Shown: positions 60,445-64,000 of the stretch, piece after piece
How the letters are laid out: each line of letters begins with the position of its first letter
Numbering within the stretch: position 1 is the stretch's first letter
NCBI GenBank assembly: GCA_037974665.1
Contig: CM075778.1
Span: 9,599,001-9,663,000 of the forward strand
From: Ehretia macrophylla
Taxonomy: Eukaryota; Streptophyta; Magnoliopsida; Boraginales; Ehretiaceae
Length of the DNA stretch: 64,000 nucleotides
Reading direction: 5' to 3'
Program-made: the position numbers and the translations under genes
Notes under the pieces: model-generated
Database searches by the model: none
The model's input: only the letters and a program-made list of their open reading frames with translations
What the model was told of the DNA's origin: nothing

Positions 60445-63400
60445 TCAGCTTTGTTCCTCCAACATCTCACCAAGCATTTCTACACTTCTCTTGTTCATAT
60501 CACCACCTCTCAACAATGTTGTAAGAAACCTAGGATACAAGGTAGGATAATCCAGGCTACCCGACATATCCTACACAGACGGACGCACTAGTCAATCTCA
60601 AACATATGGACAATGCAAGCAAAAATTAACTGATGATTAGCTGAATTGATAGGCATGAAACAGTAAAAGCTATAAACTGACAATGTACATCTTTCCTTTC
60701 GCAACCATAATGAGATCAATTGTGTAATGAACATCTCAAAACTTAGACCATGTGTTTCTACATAAATTTGATCACAAATACAATCTCTGCAAAATTAGCG
60801 AAACACCCGGATAAAGAGAAATTCCTGCGTAGTGCAACTGTGCCAAAGAAAATTTAATAAACATTCTTGGCATGACCTTATGCCCATATGATCTCCCAAA
60901 GTATTTATATGAGTCTGCCTCACATGAAACTTTGAGATTGAAACAATTGGGAGATACAGGCATCATTATATTGCCATTGATAAGGTCATAACGCATCTGC
61001 CATACAAAACTTGAACTAATACAACCAGGACCAAATCAAACTGATGCAGAAAGTATATAATGACAAGTCCTTAAGATTCCACTCATTGTCAAATTGCTGA
61101 GGAGGTTAACGCCTTCGAAAACAGTCTGAACGTCAGCTTGAAAGGACATAATCTAATTATCTTTTGCAAGCTGACCTTCTAAATCATTTCCAATAAAACA
61201 TATTTTGTCACTTTCCCAATTTTCCCCAATGGAAGAATTTAAACTATATATATAGTGAGGGAGGGAGGGAGAGGGAGATGGAGGGATGAATGATGGATTA
61301 GGTAAATATAGGAAGAGCAAGAGAATCAAAGGTTTGTGGCGACCCCTCCATCTTATTATTAACATCAATTTAGTATACCACAACTTTGTAAACTTAGTGA
61401 CCATCTTTACAAAAGTCCAATGAATAGACACTTAGACTGCCATTAAAGTTGCATGATATTATTTAACAGATCAATTAAAAAGTTAATTTACATACTCTAT
61501 CTAACCCAATGAGATCCATAAGTTCAAAATTGATTTTGATAGATAAAAGGAATAGTTTCATACACGAGCAGGTGAGCACTGATTCAGATTTCTTGACATT
61601 ATTATCTAACGAAGTAAAAAAGAACAAAGAGAAAAAGAGCAGATGTTCTATTCCAGAAATTGATTGGCAAGTAGTCCATACCATTTGAGGAAAGACGCCT
61701 TGCGTCCCAACATTTGCAACTTCTGGCTCCAAAGGCACCTAATATATGCACAAATTGTAATCATTAGACTTGCTTTTGTGAAAATTGTACGCATAAATAC
61801 TAGTGTTTTTTTCTTTTCTTTTTCAAGAAGTGAATGAATTTTATTAATTTATAAGTATTAGTGGTTACCAACCTTCCCCTTTTTACTGGCATTGCTGACA
61901 TTGTTTGCCTTCTCTTTTCCCGACTCTGCTCTTTTATGACCCCTGTTTACCTGGGTGATTTGATAATTAGGCCCTTGTTCCTTCACTGCAGCGGGGTTAT
62001 CTTGATTCGCTTCCTCAACGCCTTGAATGGCAAGAGTTACTGAAGTACTAGGTCCTGTATCACACTCAATAGAGTTGTTCGCACCAGCACATTGTCTCAG
62101 AGCTTCTTTTATGGCACCAACTGCAACATTGTAACTCTCTTGAGACAATGACCCTTCTTCACCTAAGATTATAGCTCGTCGGCATAAATCATTGAAACGG
62201 CGAACCTTAGATTGAACCTCATCCAATCTTTCGCTGATTGAATGCCTGCTTTTGGCAGCATTTGTCCATCTTTGCAAAATGTACTTGAGAGGGATACTGA
62301 AAACTCCAGACATTTGGAGAACCACAACAGCATGTCTGCACAGATAACCTTTATACTCAAATGAACAACATGAGCAGTAAATATCCAATTTCTCTTCATC
62401 CCATTTCACCATAAAATCTTGATTTTTGTCAAAATCTTTTACAGCATATGTTGTAGTTGCCCCCTCTTCTTTCTCTTTTTTAAGATGACATGCAGCTGCT
62501 CCCAGCACCTCAACTTGAAACTTCTTAAATATCTCATGAGTATACACAAATGACATTTGTTTTTCAAAAGGTGAAGGAGATTTTAACTCCGGTGTTTCAT
62601 GCCATGAGTCAAAATTAGCTTTGGCGTCTTCTTCATAAATGTCTTCAAGAATTGACTTGTATTCTCCAACAAAGTCTCTCAGGGAAGTTTCTCCATTGAT
62701 GTATTTGTCGAAGAAAGAGTTCATGCCTTCAGTTCTTGAGGCAGGAGATAACCCAGCAAAAGAGACATCCCTCACAAAAGTAGGCACCCATAGTTTCCGA
62801 TCTTCGTACAATGACTGTATCCATTCAACCTCTCGAAGATTAAATCTTTCAACCAACTTCCACCATCTCTTTTCAAATTGTTCTTCAGTAAATGACTTAT
62901 GAATACATTTACTAAATTTCTCCATGAAAGTCTCATGCCACAGGCTAAGATAATCCAACTGGCCAGGAACTTTCTCTAATATACTCCACAGGCCAAAATA
63001 GTGACTTGTATCAGGGAAGATTGCTGCAACAGCTGTTCTGATGGCTCTGTTTTGGTCAGTGAGGAGAACCCTTGGACCTCGTCCACCCATTGCCAGATGC
63101 CATGTCTGCATCAACCAAGCAAATGTATATACTGTCTCATCTGCAATCAATGCAGAACCGAGCAAAATGGGCTGAACATGATGGTTAACTCCAATAAAAA
63201 GAGCCAAAGGTATTTTGTACTTGTTCGTAAAATATGTAGTGTCAAATGAAACTACATCACCAAAGTAAGCATAATCATCCATCCCTTTGGCATCAATCCA
63301 AAATACATTTCTCAGTCGGTGTTCTTCATTAAAGTCCACAGCATAGAAAAATTTTGAATCTTCTTCCTGCATATGCAAAAATAGTTCAAGCAACATCTGA

Positions 63401-63933
63401 GCATCCCCTTCTTCTAAACTCAAACTCCGTCCCCTATCGTGCTGATTCCGCAAAAAATTCTCTAACGAACCTGAAAACTGATACACACCGTACTGCTTAG
63501 ACACCCCAGCCAAAAGCTTCCTTCTCCTAACTTTCGAATCATTCTTAAGAGGATCAGAATTCCTGTGACTCCTAAAGAAATGCGCTTGAGCTGGCAAAAG
63601 CTCATGATTATGTTCTTTAACAAAGCTATGAATGTACCATTTCCCATTCGGCCTCCTCTTTACGTGCATACTCGCTTTACAACCTATCTTAGGTGAAGGC
63701 CTCGGGTTAATTGCATCATCAGACTGTTGCTTATTCCCATACCTTATGCACGAAAACTTGGCGTCAATAAATTCTTTCGACGCCCTAGAACGCCTACTAC
63801 TCAATTTCGCGGTACCAAAACCCGCGGCCTTAGCATACTCTTTGTAGTATTCATAAGCCGCTTCGTGCGAATCGAATTCCATCCCATCTTGTGGCTCTAA
63901 ATTAGGGTTCCCCACGCTTATACTAGCCTCCAT
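60445..63933 (-). CDS. FAR1-RELATED SEQUENCE 4-like protein, Mutator-derived
   Basis: FRS proteins are domesticated Mutator transposases acting in the nucleus in light signalling. Exon 1 (63933-61873) codes 687 aa. The FAR1 zinc finger has C62, C85, H108 and H110. The transposase core has SFDTTY (D231), LTDQN (D293) and SRTEGMNSFF. The SWIM finger is YCSCCSFEYKGYLCRHA. RASKEFIDAKFSCIRYG is as in FRS4. The frame runs four codons past a GT donor to a stop, so an unspliced form would end there. Exon 2 (61738-61682) codes VPLEPEVANVGTQG, expected from plant relatives. Exons 3 (60996-60877) and 4 (60570-60445) keep the frame, have consensus splice sites and take the protein to 787 aa ending EMLEEQS; I do not recognise their sequence. 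Confidence is about 0.95 for exon 1, 0.8 for exon 2 and 0.5 for exons 3-4. The motif CLWH is replaced by GLWS. Confidence 0.88.
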
Positions 63934-64000
63934 TATCCAACTATTACTTGAAAATTTAACTTGCTGTTAATTGATAACACTTTCACATCATCATGTTTAT
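63934..64000 (-). promoter_or_regulatory. 5' UTR and promoter start of the FRS4-like gene (cut by the window end)
   Basis: The 67 bases before the start codon on the minus strand. Too short to find a core promoter, and a non-coding first exon beyond the window cannot be excluded. Confidence 0.4.

Overview
The window is nuclear DNA of a flowering plant, almost certainly a eudicot. It is AT-rich, its genes are split by many short introns, it holds small transposons and SINEs, and its proteins match Arabidopsis families closely. I cannot name the species. There is no sign of bacterial, organellar or viral origin, no CRISPR array and no operon. I saw no tRNA or rRNA gene, but an unaided reading cannot exclude a tRNA.

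Five protein genes are supported, with exon chains worked out by hand. (1) 2038-10290, minus: a 15-exon MSI4/FVE-type WD40 histone-binding protein of 463 aa. (2) 17079-29038, plus: a 23-exon RHD3-like, atlastin-type GTPase of 812 aa that shapes the ER. (3) 36656-44252, plus: a 6-exon HOTHEAD-type GMC oxidoreductase of 582 aa. (4) 54329-55105, plus: an intronless NDR1/HIN1-like (LEA_2) membrane protein of 258 aa. (5) 60445-63933, minus: a FAR1-RELATED SEQUENCE 4-like protein with a 687-codon first exon and three further 3' exons. The last two of those exons are inferred from reading frame and splice sites only.

Between the genes lie repeats. Region 1-2037 holds a non-autonomous hAT element. 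Region 10.4-13.2 kb holds an LTR-like fossil followed by a truncated LINE. Region 14.0-15.7 kb holds a long-TIR Mutator-like element, a small tandem repeat and a hAT-like MITE. Region 29.4-36.6 kb holds a tandem duplication, a foldback repeat and a poly(A)-tailed retroposon with target-site duplications. Region 44.3-54.2 kb has no gene: it contains a very AT-rich block, a cluster of TRIM-like fossils, a tRNA-derived SINE and a tandem array with a unit of about 240 bp. Region 55.1-60.4 kb is mostly plain AT-rich spacer.

The five genes belong to unrelated pathways (chromatin and flowering, ER shape, cuticle, defence or membrane, light signalling) and I see no functional cluster. I did not find a new biological system. 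The points most worth following are three non-canonical GC-AG introns in two neighbouring genes, a 4-nt first coding exon, a tandem array of Au-SINE-like heads inside the HOTHEAD-like intron, loss of a usually conserved C-L-W-H motif in the FRS4-like protein together with an unrecognised C-terminal tail, and the 240-bp tandem array with dispersed relatives.
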